Of a stretch of DNA of 64,000 nt, positions 63,396-64,000 are shown piece by piece. The notes beneath the pieces are model-generated. The model searched no databases, was not told the origin of the DNA, and worked only from the letters and a program-made list of their open reading frames with translations. A program made the translations under genes and the position numbers. The stretch lies in the NCBI GenBank assembly GCA_964655995.1, contig CAZZPK010000003.1, positions 1 to 64,000 of the forward strand, written 5' to 3'. Within the stretch, counting starts at the first letter, position 1, and each line of letters opens with the position of its first letter. The DNA is from JACPIA01 sp964655995 (GTDB taxonomy: Bacteria; Patescibacteriota; Minisyncoccia; Phycocordibacterales; XYD1-FULL-46-19).

Positions 63396-64000
63396 ATGTA
63401 TCGTAAAAAGACCAAAATAGTGGCCACGATCGGACCCGTGACCGCTAATGAAAAGATGATGACTGATTTGGCCAAAGCAGGGATGAATGTGGTCCGCATC
63501 AACTTCTCCCATGGCGATTTTGCCGAGCATGAGCCCAAAGTCCATTTGGCGCGCCAAATCAGCCAAAAATTAAAGCAACCGATCGCCATTCTCCAAGATT
63601 TGGGCGGGCCCAAAATCCGGATCGGCGACTTTGGTGTGGAGTCGGTAATGCTTAAGCCGGGCGCCACTTTTACCTTAACCACCGACAAGGTGGTGGGTGA
63701 CGACAAGCGCGTGAGTATTAACTACCCGCTTTTACCCAAAGAGGTTAAGGTGGGTGGGCTGATTTTACTCCACGACGGCAAAAAAAAACTCCAAATCGCC
63801 GAGATCAAAGGTAATGACGTTATTTGCAAAGTAATCGTGGGTGGCGAGATCAAGTCGCGGCGCGGCGTAAATTTGCCGGGTGCGTATCTCTCGATCAGCT
63901 CAATTACCGACAAAGATAAAAAAGATTTGGAATTTGGCTTGAAACACAAAGTCGATTTTATTGCGCTGTCGTTTGTGCGTCGGCCCAGCGATATTTTAGA
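63396..64000 (+). CDS. pyk: Pyruvate kinase, 3' end outside window
   Basis: Makes pyruvate and ATP from phosphoenolpyruvate. The visible 201 residues begin MYRKKTKIVATIGPVTANEK and contain the substrate-binding VVRINFSHG, ILQDLGGPKIRIG, the mobile B domain (residues 65-160) and ALSFVRRPSDI. The active-site Lys region KVDFIALSFV is at the edge. The rest of the A domain and the C domain lie beyond position 64000. No Shine-Dalgarno; an A/T-rich CACAAT box lies before the ATG. Confidence 0.95.
   Translation, partial: MYRKKTKIVATIGPVTANEKMMTDLAKAGMNVVRINFSHGDFAEHEPKVHLARQISQKLKQPIAILQDLGGPKIRIGDFGVESVMLKPGATFTLTTDKVVGDDKRVSINYPLLPKEVKVGGLILLHDGKKKLQIAEIKGNDVICKVIVGGEIKSRRGVNLPGAYLSISSITDKDKKDLEFGLKHKVDFIALSFVRRPSDIL

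Noticed and set aside
1..64000. UGA recoding as glycine (code 25) as in Gracilibacteria/SR1
   Set aside because: Core genes are open without in-frame UGA, UGA serves as a stop (for example 46549-46551), and tRNA-Trp has the ordinary CCA anticodon.

Overview
This window looks like part of the chromosome of a Patescibacteria / Candidate Phyla Radiation bacterium, most likely a Parcubacteria-type lineage. That is an inference from gene content: compact core proteins (IF-2 without its N-terminal region, a four-domain S1, DnaX without its zinc module), a cluster of VirB2/TrbC-like pilins with no secretion ATPases in view, DUF4446, Gmad2 and SIMPL proteins, a CdaA cyclase, and many small orphan genes. 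The standard code fits: long genes contain no in-frame UGA and UGA is used as a stop, so this is not a UGA-recoding lineage.

Layout. 1-5.4 kb: hisS (partial), lepB, pth, rpsA, an M64-type secreted peptidase and a metal-ligand-less MBL-fold protein. 5.4-11.5 kb: gyrA, a methyltransferase, an anchored solute-binding protein and four VirB2-like pilin genes. 11.6-14.3 kb: an SPFH/membrane-protein operon, then a tRNA cluster (Leu, Lys, Leu, Cys) with a palindromic repeat fused to some tRNA 3' ends, then rbfA-infB. 16-21.6 kb: DUF4446, cysteine desulfurase, superoxide dismutase, an HtrA-like protein without its triad, clpB. 21.6-24.7 kb: a tRNA-Tyr locus broken up by a GIY-YIG gene and a hairpin, orphan secreted genes, rpmG. 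24.8-33.9 kb: a large LysM-like membrane protein, miaA, another GIY-YIG gene beside a tRNA, parB, relA/spoT, topA. 34-42.3 kb: orphan genes, dprA, serS, ftsQ, dus, dnaX, and a small locus around a variant OMP decarboxylase. 42.3-50.4 kb: 2H phosphoesterase, an inactive/active M14 pair, an AT-rich accessory patch with a SEC-C/HEPN-like protein, sppA, a PD-(D/E)XK nuclease, gpsA-glpK. 50.4-64 kb: an extremely acidic peptidoglycan-binding protein, msrAB, cdaA-tgt, uvrB, a winged-helix/Cas2-like protein bracketed by two palindromic repeats, orphan membrane genes, a heptapeptide-repeat solenoid, and pyk (partial).

Two expression styles coexist. Housekeeping genes that start a transcript have a -10 hexamer about 5-11 nt before the start codon and no Shine-Dalgarno, so their mRNAs should be leaderless or nearly so. 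A second set of orphan genes (near 13.3, 22.2, 23.1, 28.7, 34.2, 40.1, 40.7, 41.6, 56.8, 60.1 and 61.5 kb) mostly has -35/-10 promoters, a 5' leader of tens of bases, a strong Shine-Dalgarno and often its own terminator. Most observations worth a second look involve this orphan class, the repeats next to tRNAs, or proteins that keep a fold but have lost catalytic residues.
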